DNA of 64,000 nucleotides from Psychrobacter lutiphocae DSM 21542 (GCF_000382145.1 NZ_KB907627.1:1-64000); one strand, 5' to 3'; positions 10,017 through 20,490 are shown, counted from the stretch's first letter. A program made the numbers and translations. The notes: generated from the letters alone by a model not told the origin.

Positions 10017-11462
10017 TTGGAATACTTTGAACGACATAAAGGTGGCGAACGTGCCATCTTAGTACATTTAGACATTAGACAAATCTCAGACCCAGACGAC
10101 TTAGAAGAATTCAAACTGCTGGTAGACTCTGCTGGTGCCCAGCAGCTTTCCGTCATTACTGGCTCACGCTTAAAGCCTGATGCCAAATACTTTGTGGGCA
10201 GCGGTAAAGCGCAAGAGATTGCCGAGCAGGTACAAGCGCTGGATGCAGACATTGTCATTTTTGACCACAGTTTATCACCCTCACAGCAACGTAACCTTGA
10301 AACTATCTGCCAATGCCGCGTGCTAGATCGCACTGGTTTGATTCTAGATATTTTTGCGCAACGCGCACGCACCTATGAAGGTAAACTGCAAGTTGAGCTG
10401 GCGCAGCTAAACCACCTTGCCACCCGCCTCGTCCGAGGTTGGACTCACTTAGAGCGTCAAAAGGGTGGAATTGGCTTGCGTGGACCTGGTGAGACTCAGC
10501 TTGAAACGGACAGACGTTTGCTACAAATTCGAGTCAACCAATTAAAGGCACGACTCGACAAGGTTAAGCAGACCCGTGCGCAAGGTCGAGCCAAACGCCA
10601 AAAATCAGACGTATTAACCATCTCTTTGGTCGGCTATACTAACGCCGGTAAGTCCTCATTGTTTAACCGTTTGGTTGATGAGAACATCTACGCCGCTGAT
10701 CAATTATTTGCCACCTTAGACCCGACATTAAGACGGCTAAACTGGCAAGGCGTGGGACGTGTGGTCTTGGTCGATACGGTTGGTTTCGTGCGTCACTTGC
10801 CACACGAGTTGGTTGAGTCATTTCATGCGACCTTAGAAGAGACCTTGGAGGCCGACTTACTGCTACACGTGATTGACTCATCCAGCCCAGACATGCATGA
10901 GCAAATCAATGCGGTAAAACAAGTGTTGGCACAAATTAATAACGATGTCCCTGTGCTTAATGTGTATAACAAAATCGACTTAACTGGTGAGCCAGCCCGT
11001 ATCAAATATAGCGAACCTGGTGTGCCCAGCCGTGTTTATGTCTCTGCCAAAGAAGATCTGGGTATGAGCATGTTAACAACCGCGGTACAACAACGGCTAA
11101 CCGGTAAGTTAACTACCTTTGAGCTGACCTTGCCGTTTAATGCTGGTTATCTAAAAAATGAACTATATCGCTTGGATGTGGTCGAGCAAGAAAGCTATGA
11201 TGAGACTGGGCATGAGGTGCTCATACTGCGTCTGCCAGCCGACAAACTGCAACAGCTGCTGGGACAGGCTAATATAGACCCACTAGACGTCTTACCAGCA
11301 GAGCAAGCCAAACTGGTGATCACCCCACTTGAGCCGTTTGAAAAAGAGATGAAGGCAGAGGCTGATGCGCTGGATAGTGGCAATGGAAATGGCAGCGATA
11401 GTGCGGATGAGAGTGAGTTGGAAGATTTATATTTAGATGACTCAAACTTAACCGATGAGTAA
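10017..11462 (+). CDS. hflX: Ribosome-associated GTPase HflX
   Basis: GTPase that binds the 50S subunit and can split stalled ribosomes. The N-terminal HflX domain (residues about 5-190) includes the glycine-rich GGIGLRGPGETQLE segment; the G domain follows with LVGYTNAGKSSLFN (G1), DTVGFVRHLPHELVESF (G3) and NKID (G4). The start is TTG at 10017, supported by AGGTGA ending 6 nt upstream and by in-frame conservation from MEYFERHKGGER. The tail from about residue 445 is acidic and low-complexity (repeats of Asp, Ser, Gly, Asn), longer than in E. coli. A terminator follows at 11551. No hfq or hflKC neighbours are present. Confidence 0.95.
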   Translation: MEYFERHKGGERAILVHLDIRQISDPDDLEEFKLLVDSAGAQQLSVITGSRLKPDAKYFVGSGKAQEIAEQVQALDADIVIFDHSLSPSQQRNLETICQCRVLDRTGLILDIFAQRARTYEGKLQVELAQLNHLATRLVRGWTHLERQKGGIGLRGPGETQLETDRRLLQIRVNQLKARLDKVKQTRAQGRAKRQKSDVLTISLVGYTNAGKSSLFNRLVDENIYAADQLFATLDPTLRRLNWQGVGRVVLVDTVGFVRHLPHELVESFHATLEETLEADLLLHVIDSSSPDMHEQINAVKQVLAQINNDVPVLNVYNKIDLTGEPARIKYSEPGVPSRVYVSAKEDLGMSMLTTAVQQRLTGKLTTFELTLPFNAGYLKNELYRLDVVEQESYDETGHEVLILRLPADKLQQLLGQANIDPLDVLPAEQAKLVITPLEPFEKEMKAEADALDSGNGNGSDSADESELEDLYLDDSNLTDE

Positions 11463-11550
11463 ACCGATTCGAATTAAATAAACGCTAACCAACAAAACCC
11501 ACAGCCATTAACATCACATCAGTAGCAGCTAATTAATAAAAAAGTTAAGA

Positions 11551-11585
11551 AAAAAGCAGCGTCTAAACAGGCTCTGCTTTTTTTT
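11551..11585 (+). terminator. Intrinsic terminator after hflX
   Basis: AAAAAGCAG (11551-11559) pairs with CTGCTTTTT (11574-11582) and continues into a T-run. It lies about 90 nt after the hflX stop. Confidence 0.75.
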
Positions 11586-11715
11586 ATTTAATAGCTATGA
11601 ATTAATGCCTAGCTGTTCCAGAGTATCCCTAGCAAGTTTTTTTGCATTATAAATCCTGTAAATACCCAGTATTAGTTTGCCTTTATCTATTGCCAACCCA
11701 AGTTTGCCCAACTAT

Positions 11716-11751
11716 CATAAGAGCTTAGACAGCCATAAGAGCTTAGACAGC
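11716..11751 (+). repeat. 18-bp perfect tandem duplication
   Basis: CATAAGAGCTTAGACAGC occurs twice head-to-tail within the 334-nt gap between hflX and the LrgA-like gene, about 45 nt before the latter's start. Apart from this and the terminator the gap shows no feature. Confidence 0.9.
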
Positions 11752-11796
11752 ATATTAAAACCTGACGTTATACCGTTGCTAGATCAAGGATGAGTT

Positions 11797-12324
11797 ATGC
11801 CCTCTTTAACCGACCACACCATTGCCCCGTCCAAAAAATCGATGCCGTTGCCAATGGCTATTTTATTAACCTTGGCGATTGTCATCTGTATTCGTGAAGG
11901 GGCAGTCTTTGTTTGTCAAGCGATCGGCTATGCCAGTGCCGCCAATATTGTCGGCATGATTTCCTTTTTTGTCCTACTGATGCTGTGGCGCTTTACCATC
12001 GGCCTACCCGAATGGCTGACCCATGCCAGTAATACCCTCTTAGTCGATAGTGGCTTTGCCTTTCTGCCTGTCTCAGCAGGCGCAGGTCTGTTAATCTTTG
12101 CCTTAGGCGATGAGCTATGGGGCATCGTCATCACCCTAGTCGTCAGCACCCTACTGCCTTTATGGGCATTGGCCAAACTGGCAAATGCTTGGCTGGGTGG
12201 CTCACCTGATAATAATGTTGCTGACTCTGATTCTAGCTCTATATCTGACGCTGAATCAGATCTCAAGGATGCCAAGCTCAATAAGGCAAACAGCCAAACC
12301 ACATCTACGGATCAATCACAATAA
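11797..12324 (+). CDS. CidA/LrgA-family holin-like membrane protein
   Basis: Small polytopic inner-membrane protein. Four hydrophobic segments lie between residues about 18 and 132, with the CidA/LrgA-like pattern of a middle GLPEWLTHASNTLLVDSGFA loop followed by FLPVSAGAG. The C-terminal 40 residues are hydrophilic and acidic. It is 12 nt upstream of an LrgB-family gene, the pairing that defines the family. CidA/LrgA proteins are described as holin-like regulators of murein hydrolase export or as metabolite (pyruvate, glycolate) transport partners. The role here is inferred from the pair. Confidence 0.8.
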   Translation: MPSLTDHTIAPSKKSMPLPMAILLTLAIVICIREGAVFVCQAIGYASAANIVGMISFFVLLMLWRFTIGLPEWLTHASNTLLVDSGFAFLPVSAGAGLLIFALGDELWGIVITLVVSTLLPLWALAKLANAWLGGSPDNNVADSDSSSISDAESDLKDAKLNKANSQTTSTDQSQ

Positions 12325-12336
12325 AGGCAGCAGGTC

Positions 12337-13041
12337 ATGACTTTACTACAACACATGCCAGATGGCACCACCTACCTCACCATCCTCGCTGCCTTTATGC
12401 TGACCTTAGTCGCTCACGTTATCGCTCGAATATTGGCTAAGCGCATTCAAGGCTTGCCTATGGTCATTACTGCTTTGATTTTGGTACTGGCTTTCTTATA
12501 TTTTTTTAGTTGGGATTATGAGCACTACTATGCAGTCGCCAAGCCCATCTTTGACCACCTGCTTGGCTATGTCACTGTGCTGCTGGCCATTCCGTTAGCT
12601 ACTATGAACTTTAAAGGCTTGCCGCTAAAGAAGCTGACCATTATTGTCATCATTGCCAGCTTAGTAGGCGCCTTATTACCGATGAGTATGGCCTATGGCT
12701 TTGCGCTAAGTCACGACAGCATCTTGGCATTTGCTACCCGCTCAGTGACCACCCCAATTGGGCTAAGTGTGGCAGAAATCATCCAAGCGCCACTCGCTTT
12801 AGCCAACTTAATCATTATTGTCTCTGGTTTGCTTGGTGGCGCTGTCGCCCGACCACTGTTCCGTAATGTAAATGATGATAGAGCCAAAGGGTTGGCATTA
12901 GGATTGGCAGCGCATGCGTTTGGGACGGTAGAGGCTTGGCAGATTAGTCATACTGCTGGACGTTATGCTGCATTTGGACTGGCAGTAAATGGCTTGGTAA
13001 CTGCGGTTTGGGTGCCTATATTTTTGGCCGCCATACTATAA
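12337..13041 (+). CDS. lrgB: LrgB/CidB-family membrane protein
   Basis: Integral membrane partner of the LrgA-like protein upstream. The family signature is clear: ATRSVTTPIGLSVAEIIQAP, then GLLGGAVARPLF and GLALGLAAHAFGTVEAWQ, followed by a final hydrophobic pair. The 234 residues match LrgB length. It probably forms a bicistronic unit with 11797-12324. Known homologues include plant plastid glycolate/glycerate transporters and bacterial antiholin-like proteins. Confidence 0.88.
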   Translation: MTLLQHMPDGTTYLTILAAFMLTLVAHVIARILAKRIQGLPMVITALILVLAFLYFFSWDYEHYYAVAKPIFDHLLGYVTVLLAIPLATMNFKGLPLKKLTIIVIIASLVGALLPMSMAYGFALSHDSILAFATRSVTTPIGLSVAEIIQAPLALANLIIIVSGLLGGAVARPLFRNVNDDRAKGLALGLAAHAFGTVEAWQISHTAGRYAAFGLAVNGLVTAVWVPIFLAAIL

Positions 13042-13597
13042 GTTATAAGCTATTTTGTTTGGAGCCATTTTGTTAATGCAACTCATGAGCTTTGTTAATC
13101 ATAGCTGCTGTTATCTAATGCGTTTGATTATCGCTGGCATTTACCAAAGTGCTTAAATAATTTGGCAGACGCCCTAGCTTCACGCTCATTGTGTTGCTGT
13201 GTTCTTCACTCATACACCATTTGTATCTGCTATTTTATAACCAACGAACTAATAAACGCGGTGTCTCGCTAAGCCTATATATACAGTGCTTGCGCTTGGT
13301 TGTCTTGTTACCTTTTTAGACTTCTTTGACTATCGCTCTTACCTCATCTTTTTTAATGTTTCTTAATCTTTCTACACTGCTGTTAATACGCTACCAAAGC
13401 AATGAAACATTAGATATCAGCGGCTAATAGTGCTATATTATTCTCACACTAACGCCAGCATATTGGCTGCAAGCTCATGGCTACCTGTATTTTAGTGATG
13501 AAGCATCTATCAATTACGCCTTAATAAGCTATTAAATAACACGGCAGATATACAGCGTGAGTATCAAAACACCTAGTTTTAAAAAAAGCGAAAAAAT
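13042..13597. other. Gene-free gap upstream of lytic transglycosylase
   Basis: These 556 nt contain no supported gene and no clear hairpin terminator after lrgB. The sequence is not repetitive. Any promoter for the downstream transglycosylase gene must lie here, but I see no strong match. Confidence 0.4.
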
Positions 13598-14473
13598 ATG
13601 TCTAATTTGTTAACCAAAATTTTGTGCCACTCAACCAGCTTAGCTATCGGCACAGCTTTTGCCTCTGTCAGTATGCTAACGGCACATGCTGCGGGCAATA
13701 TGTACATATACAAAGATGACTCAGGACAAGTCTTACTGACCAATGTTAAGCCTTCTGGGAACTTTGACAGATTTAGTAAAAAAGTTAAAGTCACCTACTA
13801 TCCTAATACAGATGCTGAGCAAGAAGCAGACAATAGCACTACCCTGCCAGCGCTCAACCCTCCAAGTTATTATAGTAGCCCTACGGCAAACACATCTTAT
13901 GCAGCCCAAATGGCCAATCAAGTTATAGGTAGCAGCAATCATACTTATGACTCATACATTCTTGCTTCTGCCAGCCGTCACGACGTGGATCCAGCTTTGC
14001 TAAAAGCCATGATGCATACTGAATCAGGCTTTAATCCCAACGCTAGATCACCAGTTGGCGCACAGGGGTTAATGCAACTGATGCCTGCTACTGCCCGCCG
14101 TTTTTCAGTGCGCAATGCTTGGAATCCTGCTGATAACATCGAAGGCGCTGCTAAATATGTCGCTTGGCTGTCAAAACGCTTTAATGGGAAAGTAGAGCAT
14201 ATTCTAGCTGGCTATAACGCTGGAGAAGGTAATGTCGATAAGTATGGCGGCATTCCACCATTTAGAGAGACTCGTAACTATGTGAGACGAGTATTAGATC
14301 GCTATAATAGATTATACAAAACAGATCCTGCACTCTTTGCTGGCAATCAAACGGCTACGGCAAATCTACAAATTGTCAGCTATAACAGCGCTGATATTCC
14401 AAGCTTTGCGACCACCAGTAATGCCTATTCGCAAGAAGCCTTTGATATCTTGCGTCAAAGAAGCGCAAACTAA
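13598..14473 (+). CDS. Exported lytic transglycosylase (DUF4124 + SLT domain)
   Basis: Periplasmic enzyme that cleaves peptidoglycan glycan strands to 1,6-anhydro products. A signal peptide (residues 1-31, ending SMLTAHAA) leads into a DUF4124-like segment (MYIYKDDSGQVLLTNVKPSG). After a Ser/Thr-rich linker comes the SLT domain (about 120-235) with the catalytic glutamate in MMHTESGFNPNA, then GAQGLMQLMPATA and AGYNAGEGNV. It is monocistronic with a strong terminator at 14526. Confidence 0.9.
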   Translation: MSNLLTKILCHSTSLAIGTAFASVSMLTAHAAGNMYIYKDDSGQVLLTNVKPSGNFDRFSKKVKVTYYPNTDAEQEADNSTTLPALNPPSYYSSPTANTSYAAQMANQVIGSSNHTYDSYILASASRHDVDPALLKAMMHTESGFNPNARSPVGAQGLMQLMPATARRFSVRNAWNPADNIEGAAKYVAWLSKRFNGKVEHILAGYNAGEGNVDKYGGIPPFRETRNYVRRVLDRYNRLYKTDPALFAGNQTATANLQIVSYNSADIPSFATTSNAYSQEAFDILRQRSAN

Positions 14474-14525
14474 CCCCACTTCATTCAGCGCCAGATTTTA
14501 TTTAACAATTTCAATAAGTTTAACG

Positions 14526-14565
14526 AAAAGCCCTCTACTATAATTAAAATAGTAGAGGGCTTTTT
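14526..14565. terminator. Strong intrinsic terminator
   Basis: Perfect 16-bp stem: 14526-14541 pairs with 14549-14564 around a 7-nt loop. A-rich and T-rich flanks make it able to serve both the transglycosylase gene (plus) and the DUF2789 gene (minus). Confidence 0.95.
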
Positions 14566-14619
14566 GTTGTTTGTAGATTACTTGTAGAGCTTAATCTAAC
14601 TTAGCTTAGAAGCTTTGGC

Positions 14620-14862
14620 TTAGTTTGCTGACGCATGCAAGCGTACATTCAGCTCATCAATCACTTCCACCCAGACCGCATCACGCTTCCACTCTTCTTG
14701 TAAAAAGGCGCGCTGTGAGTCTGTCCAAAATTCAGCATCTTTTAAATTGTCATCACGACCTAGCTGATGCTCACTGATGAATTTATCAATCGCGGCATCT
14801 GAGCTGTCTAGGCCTAACTGGGCAAATAATTCATTCATTGTATATTCTGGTTCACCTAACAT
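14620..14862 (-). CDS. DUF2789 family protein
   Basis: Small acidic cytoplasmic protein of unknown function, 80 residues from the ATG at 14862. The DUF2789 pattern is recognisable: MNELFAQLGLDSSDAAIDKF, then AEFWTDSQRAFLQEEW and a C-terminal helix VEVIDELNVRL. I chose 14862 rather than the longer frame start at 14892 because AAGGAGA lies 7 nt before it on the minus strand and the family begins there. It stands alone between two terminators. Confidence 0.8.
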   Translation of the reverse strand: MLGEPEYTMNELFAQLGLDSSDAAIDKFISEHQLGRDDNLKDAEFWTDSQRAFLQEEWKRDAVWVEVIDELNVRLHASAN

Positions 14863-14983
14863 ACCTGTCTCCTTATTTATTTTATTTTGCACTTATATTT
14901 TAACTACATAGTGTAGCAAAAATGACTAATCATACTGTGCAATTACTATTGAGAATTTTTTACATTATGTTAACAGGCAGCAT

Positions 14984-15015
14984 AAAAAAAGCCTGCACAT
15001 GGGCAGACTTTTTTT
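14984..15015 (-). terminator. Terminator downstream of mdh
   Basis: AAAAAAAGCCTGC pairs with GGGCAGACTTTTTTT with one mismatch and a short loop. It lies about 35 nt after the mdh stop, with a T-run in both orientations. Confidence 0.85.
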
Positions 15016-15048
15016 ACAATGAAGACAGCGTTTAAAAAATCATTAAAC

Positions 15049-16032
15049 TTATGGAAGTAGATGCTCTACTGCATCACGCTCCTCGGTAAGCTCTTGCTCA
15101 GTGGCTGACATTTTTTCTTTTGAGAAGTCAGATGACACATCTAAGCCTTCAACGATTTTCCAATCGCCATTGCTGCAAGTACATGGGAATGAGTAGATTA
15201 GGCCTTTAGCGATACCGTACTCACCTTGTGAGTAAACGCCCATAGATACCCAATCATTCTCGTCAGAGCCAAGTGCCCAAGTGCGCATGTGTGCGATGGC
15301 AGCGTTGGCAGCAGAAGCCGCTGATGAAGCACCACGGGCTTCAATGATAGCCGCACCACGTTTTTGTACGCTTGGGATGTAGCTATTTTCGTACCAGTCA
15401 CGATCTACTTGATCTAAAGCTGGCTTACCATTAACTGTACACTCAGTTAGATCTGGATACTGAGTTGATGAGTGGTTACCCCAGATGATCATTTTTTTGA
15501 TGTCATTAACAGTGCTGTTGGTTTCTTCAGCAAGCTGAGCCATACCACGGTTGTGGTCTAGACGTGTCATCGCAGTGAAGTTACGTGGGTCTAAATCTGG
15601 TGCGTTACGCTGAGCGATTAGCGCATTCGTGTTTGCTGGGTTACCAACAACCAATACTTTCACATCACGGCTGGCCACTTCGTTTAATGCTTTACCTTGC
15701 GCTGAGAAGATAGTGGCGTTCGCTTCAAGTAGGTCTTTACGCTCCATACCTGGACCACGAGGACGAGCACCTACTAATAAGGCATAATCTGCATCTTTAA
15801 ATGCAACGTTGGCATCGTCAGTCTGAACGATACCTGCTAATAGTGGGAATGCACAATCTTCAAGCTCCATAACCACCCCTTTTAGGGCGTCAAGTGCAGG
15901 TGTAATTTCTAATAGCTGTAAAATAACAGGCTGATCTTTACCTAGCATTTCGCCTGAAGCAATACGAAACAGCATGGCATAACTAATATTACCAGCAGCA
16001 CCAGTAACGGCAACGCGAACAGGTTGTTTCAT
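15049..16032 (-). CDS. mdh: Malate dehydrogenase (NAD)
   Basis: TCA-cycle enzyme interconverting malate and oxaloacetate in the cytoplasm. The Rossmann motif [15 protein letters not shown] is at residues 7-21, the substrate loop contains [15 protein letters not shown] with its arginines, [10 protein letters not shown] follows, and the catalytic histidine is in [13 protein letters not shown]. The 327 residues fit the cytosolic-type (group 2) MDH found in Moraxellaceae and Burkholderia rather than the 312-residue E. coli type. It appears monocistronic. Confidence 0.97.
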   Translation of the reverse strand: MKQPVRVAVTGAAGNISYAMLFRIASGEMLGKDQPVILQLLEITPALDALKGVVMELEDCAFPLLAGIVQTDDANVAFKDADYALLVGARPRGPGMERKDLLEANATIFSAQGKALNEVASRDVKVLVVGNPANTNALIAQRNAPDLDPRNFTAMTRLDHNRGMAQLAEETNSTVNDIKKMIIWGNHSSTQYPDLTECTVNGKPALDQVDRDWYENSYIPSVQKRGAAIIEARGASSAASAANAAIAHMRTWALGSDENDWVSMGVYSQGEYGIAKGLIYSFPCTCSNGDWKIVEGLDVSSDFSKEKMSATEQELTEERDAVEHLLP

Positions 16033-16487
16033 GTAATTCTCCTAGTGTATTTTTTTGGGTTTTACCTTGTGGTTATGACAGGCTTGCCATCATAAAGTCG
16101 GGGTTATTAAAATCTTCTTAATCTTGTTATAGCAAGCGTTTTGATTATAAAGTATCTTTGACACTGTCTTTTATTTTAGCCAGTTTTCTTAATTTATCTT
16201 AGAAAACCTTGTCCTTTTATAAACGTATTTATACAGTAAACGTATTAAAAATTTTAGAAAGATGCTAAAAAATACTGATTTTAAACGCAATAAAAGTTTA
16301 GCACCTTTCAATTTATTGCTCAAACCTAATTGTGTCTATTTTTTTAAACAATTATTATCGCTTAAACAGACCAACGCACACTTTAATCACTCAACCGCTT
16401 TAATCCGTTCATCTGTTTAAGCTCAGTTGTCTGTTCAAGCTGTACCTTACTGTACACTAACCCACTATAACTTGTCTAAGTCAGCAC
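16033..16487. other. Gap between slt and mdh
   Basis: This 455-nt stretch lies upstream of mdh and downstream of slt. Around 16258-16315, AAAGATGCTAAA and TTTAGCACCTTT form an imperfect inverted repeat with a long loop. I see no supported gene. Confidence 0.35.
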
Positions 16488-18587
16488 TTAATAGCTTGCT
16501 GGTACATAGCCCATACGCTGTGACAACGGCATTGGTGAGCCTAACAAACTACTATAAATTGTGGCGTTTTCCATCACACGTTTTACATAATCACGAGTTT
16601 CAGGATAATTAATGGTCTCTACGTATTGATCTGCTGCTAATGTACCATAACTGGGCTGCCAAAGTTTGGCCTTATTTGGTCCAGCGTTATAGCCAGCTGT
16701 CGCCAATACTGGATGATTATGTAGCTTACGCATAATATCGCTCATATACCAAGTGCCATAACGAATATTGGTATCGCCACTGTTGGCACGACTGGCGCTA
16801 TAACTCTCACCCAAGTTGCGAGCAATATAACGTGCAGTATCTGGCATAATTTGCATTAAGCCACTAGCACCTACCCCTGAGCGTGCTGAGGTTACAAAGC
16901 GGCTCTCTTGACGCATAATGCCATACGCCCATGCAGGATCTATACCTACTTGGCGACTATAACGCACCACTTCATTTTGATGAGGCATGGGGTGTGATAA
17001 GCTAAATATTTCTAGATTATCCGCGACATTAATTGCATAAATCGAACGATCTAGCCAGCCTATATCATGGGCATATTTGGCCGCTGCAATTACCATATTG
17101 GTATCATTATTATTAAGTGCCTGTCTAACTGCCCAGTTCCATTCTCGATTGGCATAAGCACGGCTGGCATTAGATTGATATAGTGCCAATGCACGTGCAA
17201 AGTTTTGGTCATTGAGCATACGGGCGGTATCACTACTTGATACTTGTGGCAGGTTGTTGCTGCCAGCGTTAAAGCGCTGACCTAACTTATCTTGTGCTAA
17301 AAATCCGTAGTAATCATTGTTTTTGGCCAATTGTTGATATATCTGACGTGCCTGTCCTTTTTGGCTACTATTACCTTTTTGTTCATAGGCTCGTGCCAAC
17401 CAATATTGCCAGATATGTTCTTTTTGGGTGGCATCATGCATACTGCCAATGGCAGTTATCACATCATTCCACTGATCAAAACGAATCGCCACTTTGGCAT
17501 ACTCTTCTGCTTCTTCATCACTGTAACTTGCGCCTGCACTGTTGCGAAACCATGTCAACGCATCTTGGCTATAACCGTCATCCGTATTAAAGAAAACACG
17601 GCGCATGGCAAGGGTGCGATAGGCTTGACGGCGGGTATCATCACTGATGAGCTTCTGCCCATAAGAGTCGGTTAAATTCAGATCATAGCCAAGCTGAATA
17701 GCACCTTCACTGTAAGACTTGTTAACAATACGACCTAGCGCATATAGATACAAGTATTGATTTTTGGCACTATAAGGCTCACGGCTAAAGCGAGTGATAT
17801 AAGCGGCAGGACTGGCCTGTATGCTACTTAACTCACTATACGCAATTGGTGTCCCTAATGATTGTGCTAAAGTCATAATATCACCCGTCTTACCCTCACG
17901 CAGCATGCGCATCAAGCGCTCTTTGCGATCGCTATCACTGATCATCGGGTTGCCATTCATCTCCATCGCCAATTGATCACACAAGGCTGGCTGCTTTTTG
18001 GTGTTGAGCCATACCATAGGCTTTAATGCAATGGCTCGCATCGCATCACCACCGTTATTAAAGCCTAAAGCTATGGCACATTTTTCACTGTCGTCAGCGT
18101 TGGTGATATAGCTAGCTACTTGTCTAACGGCACTATAATCACCAGATTGCGCTTTGGTTTCGGCATAATCTGCAATGAGCTTTTCGGCCATAACACTGCC
18201 TTGATACTGCTTAGCAAAGTTAATCACCACGTTTGGGTGCAATGTGGATATGTCATTATTTAAACGCCAGTAGGCAGGATACATAGCAAATAGCCCGCCA
18301 TTCATCATCTGCTCATATTGATACAAAGCGCCTGCATCACGGCGCTCACTGGCAGCATAAGCTTCATTAAAATAGTTAACGCTGGTATCGTACGCATATT
18401 GTGATTTATTTTCTTGAAAGGACAGTTGCGCACAGGCAATTTGGCTCATGCCTAATAGAGCAAGCAAAGAGGTTGCTAATGCAACTTTTTTGTTTAGCTT
18501 AATTTTGTTAAGCTTAGCGCTTAAACTATTGTCGCTACCTGTGTCACGCTGTTGGTTAACGGTGCGAATAAAGGTATTAATTCTCAT
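16488..18587 (-). CDS. slt: Soluble lytic murein transglycosylase
   Basis: Periplasmic exo-lytic transglycosylase of the Slt70 class, 699 residues. A hydrophobic segment near residues 34-53 (LATSLLALLGMSQIACAQ) looks like a signal peptide preceded by a longer-than-usual N-terminal region; an internal start could remove part of it. The long alpha-superhelical U/L domain follows. The catalytic SLT domain is at about 545-680, with the glutamate in GIMRQESRFVTSA, then GASGLMQIMPDTA and ATAGYNAGPNKA. It is single-copy and unlike the shorter SLT protein at 13598. Confidence 0.93.
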   Translation of the reverse strand: MRINTFIRTVNQQRDTGSDNSLSAKLNKIKLNKKVALATSLLALLGMSQIACAQLSFQENKSQYAYDTSVNYFNEAYAASERRDAGALYQYEQMMNGGLFAMYPAYWRLNNDISTLHPNVVINFAKQYQGSVMAEKLIADYAETKAQSGDYSAVRQVASYITNADDSEKCAIALGFNNGGDAMRAIALKPMVWLNTKKQPALCDQLAMEMNGNPMISDSDRKERLMRMLREGKTGDIMTLAQSLGTPIAYSELSSIQASPAAYITRFSREPYSAKNQYLYLYALGRIVNKSYSEGAIQLGYDLNLTDSYGQKLISDDTRRQAYRTLAMRRVFFNTDDGYSQDALTWFRNSAGASYSDEEAEEYAKVAIRFDQWNDVITAIGSMHDATQKEHIWQYWLARAYEQKGNSSQKGQARQIYQQLAKNNDYYGFLAQDKLGQRFNAGSNNLPQVSSSDTARMLNDQNFARALALYQSNASRAYANREWNWAVRQALNNNDTNMVIAAAKYAHDIGWLDRSIYAINVADNLEIFSLSHPMPHQNEVVRYSRQVGIDPAWAYGIMRQESRFVTSARSGVGASGLMQIMPDTARYIARNLGESYSASRANSGDTNIRYGTWYMSDIMRKLHNHPVLATAGYNAGPNKAKLWQPSYGTLAADQYVETINYPETRDYVKRVMENATIYSSLLGSPMPLSQRMGYVPASY

Positions 18588-18630
18588 AAATAAAAGTCTT
18601 TTAAATACAGCGTAGGCTCTACCCTAACGC

Positions 18631-18715
18631 TAAGTTAGTTTTAGAAGTTATAAGTTAGTTTTAGAAATTATAAGTTGGTTTTAGAAATTATAAGTTGGTT
18701 TTAGAAATTATAGGT
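18631..18715. repeat. 20-bp tandem repeat, about four copies
   Basis: Units of the form TTAGAAATTATAAGTTGGTT repeat head-to-tail about 4.2 times with single-base differences, in the slt-miaB intergenic region. The units abut directly with no spacers, so this is not a CRISPR array. Confidence 0.9.
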
Positions 18716-18827
18716 AATAACTCATAGATTATAGGCAACAACTTGCACTAACCCAAAATGCTTTATGTAAGTCTATGTTGCAGCCAAGCTTACAATACTG
18801 ATTATAAACCTGCTATAACACAGCTTA

Positions 18828-18836
18828 TGGTATAAT
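18828..18836 (+). promoter_or_regulatory. Extended -10 promoter candidate for miaB
   Basis: TGGTATAAT matches an extended -10 element (TGN then TATAAT). No good -35 box stands 17 bp upstream, as is common for extended -10 promoters. It lies 66 nt before the miaB start. Confidence 0.5.
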
Positions 18837-18901
18837 AGTCGTCAATCAAACCCCTCTGTTTATCAACATATTTATCCACATCTAACCTTGGACTGCTAAC
18901 T

Positions 18902-20407
18902 ATGAGTGCGACTTTATTTGATCCCAAAACCATCCAAACCCCAGACAAGCAAACTTCAGGCTTAACCAATGACTTAGGCCAACATGGTGATCTGGGTGCG
19001 GATAGTATCAGTCAAGCCAGCCAACCCACAGGGCAACCCAAAAAGAAAGTGTTTATTGCCACCCAAGGTTGCCAGATGAACGTTTATGACTCAGAAAAAA
19101 TGGGCAATGTGCTCAGTGAGTCTCACGATATGATCGTGACGGACAATATTGAAGAAGCAGATGTCTTGATCATGAACACCTGCTCAATCCGTGAAAAAGC
19201 ACAAGAAAAAGTCTTCTCTGAACTCGGGCGCTGGCGCAAGCTAAAAGAAGACAATCCAGATCTAGTTATCGGTGTCGGTGGCTGCGTGGCCTCACAAGAA
19301 GGCGACAATATCCAAAAACGCGCCCCTTATGTGGATATGGTATTTGGCCCGCAAACCCTGCACCGTTTGCCTGAGTTGTATGACAAATCAACGGCTCAAA
19401 AACAGGTTAAGCCAAAAGACCGTATCGGTACAGTGGATGTCTCCTTTCCAAGTATTGAGAAATTTGACTTCCTACCTGAGCCTAAAGTTGACGGCTATCG
19501 CGCCTTTGTCTCTATCATGGAAGGCTGCTCAAAATACTGCTCATTTTGTGTCGTTCCCTACACCCGCGGTGAAGAATTATCTCGCCCACTCGATGACGTA
19601 TTGGCAGAAGTAGACAGTCTTGCCGAGCAAGGGGTACGTGAAATCACACTTTTGGGTCAGAACGTTAACGGCTATCGTGGCGAAAAAGACGACGGCAGCA
19701 TTTGCCGCTTTGCGGAGCTGTTGCACTATGTGGCGCATGTCGATGGTATTGAGCGCATTCGTTATACCACCAGTCATCCGCTAGAATTTACCGATGATAT
19801 TATTGATGCCTATGCCAAACTACCACAGCTGGTATCCCACCTGCATCTACCAGTTCAAAGTGGCTCGAACAAAATCTTAGCCGCTATGAAGCGCAACCAC
19901 ACCATTGATGTGTATATCAATCAGATCAAAAAGCTAATGGCAGTGCGCCCCGATATGCACTTATCAAGTGACTTTATCATTGGCTTCCCTGGTGAAACCG
20001 AAGAAGACTTTTTGGATACCCTAAACCTAGCGAAAGATCTCGACTTTGATCACTCGTACAGCTTTATTTATTCAAAACGTCCTGGCACGCCAGCAGCTGA
20101 GTTGCCTGATGATGTCAGTCTGGCTACCAAAAAAGAACGCTTGGCTATTTTCCAGCAAGTTATTCGTGAGTCAACGCTAAAGAAAACCGAGCAAATGATT
20201 GGTAAAACCTTACGTGTGATGGTAGAAGAAGTGGCTGATCGCTATCCAGATCAACTATTAGGTACAGCAGACAATACCCGTTCCGTATTATTTAAAGCCA
20301 CTGACGAACAAAAGTCAGAATTGATGGGTAAGTTTGTCACCGTTAAGATTACTGATTATGTCAGCCCACATATGGTACGTGGGGAATTGGTTGAGGTATT
20401 GGGTTAA
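18902..20407 (+). CDS. miaB: tRNA-2-methylthio-N6-dimethylallyladenosine synthase
   Basis: Radical-SAM methylthiotransferase converting i6A37 to ms2i6A37 in tRNAs reading UNN codons. The UPF0004 domain begins at [18 protein letters not shown] (about residue 50) with its cysteines including NTCSIRE and GGCVASQ. The radical SAM motif CX3CX2C is in [22 protein letters not shown] domain ends the protein near [17 protein letters not shown]. The first 45 residues form a polar, non-conserved extension. A strong terminator follows at 20456. The ybeZ/ybeY neighbours seen in E. coli are absent. Confidence 0.96.
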   Translation: MSATLFDPKTIQTPDKQTSGLTNDLGQHGDLGADSISQASQPTGQPKKKVFIATQGCQMNVYDSEKMGNVLSESHDMIVTDNIEEADVLIMNTCSIREKAQEKVFSELGRWRKLKEDNPDLVIGVGGCVASQEGDNIQKRAPYVDMVFGPQTLHRLPELYDKSTAQKQVKPKDRIGTVDVSFPSIEKFDFLPEPKVDGYRAFVSIMEGCSKYCSFCVVPYTRGEELSRPLDDVLAEVDSLAEQGVREITLLGQNVNGYRGEKDDGSICRFAELLHYVAHVDGIERIRYTTSHPLEFTDDIIDAYAKLPQLVSHLHLPVQSGSNKILAAMKRNHTIDVYINQIKKLMAVRPDMHLSSDFIIGFPGETEEDFLDTLNLAKDLDFDHSYSFIYSKRPGTPAAELPDDVSLATKKERLAIFQQVIRESTLKKTEQMIGKTLRVMVEEVADRYPDQLLGTADNTRSVLFKATDEQKSELMGKFVTVKITDYVSPHMVRGELVEVLG

Positions 20408-20455
20408 TAATTTATTCTTAACAACTTCTTTATTAAGCCCAAACTTTTATTACAC

Positions 20456-20490
20456 AAGGTACGTTGCCCTCTCGGCACGTACCTTTTTTA
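20456..20490. terminator. Terminator after miaB
   Basis: AAGGTACGTTGCC pairs with GGCACGTACCTT with one bulged T and a 5-nt loop, followed by a T-run. It lies between convergent miaB and argE and is oriented for miaB. Confidence 0.9.

Noticed and set aside
10663-10881. Minus-strand frames inside hflX
   Set aside because: Antisense frames in a conserved gene with no ribosome site or family match.
18631-18715. Repeat array that might be a CRISPR
   Set aside because: The 20-bp units abut directly without unique spacers and no cas genes are near; it is a simple tandem repeat. No CRISPR array was seen anywhere in the window.
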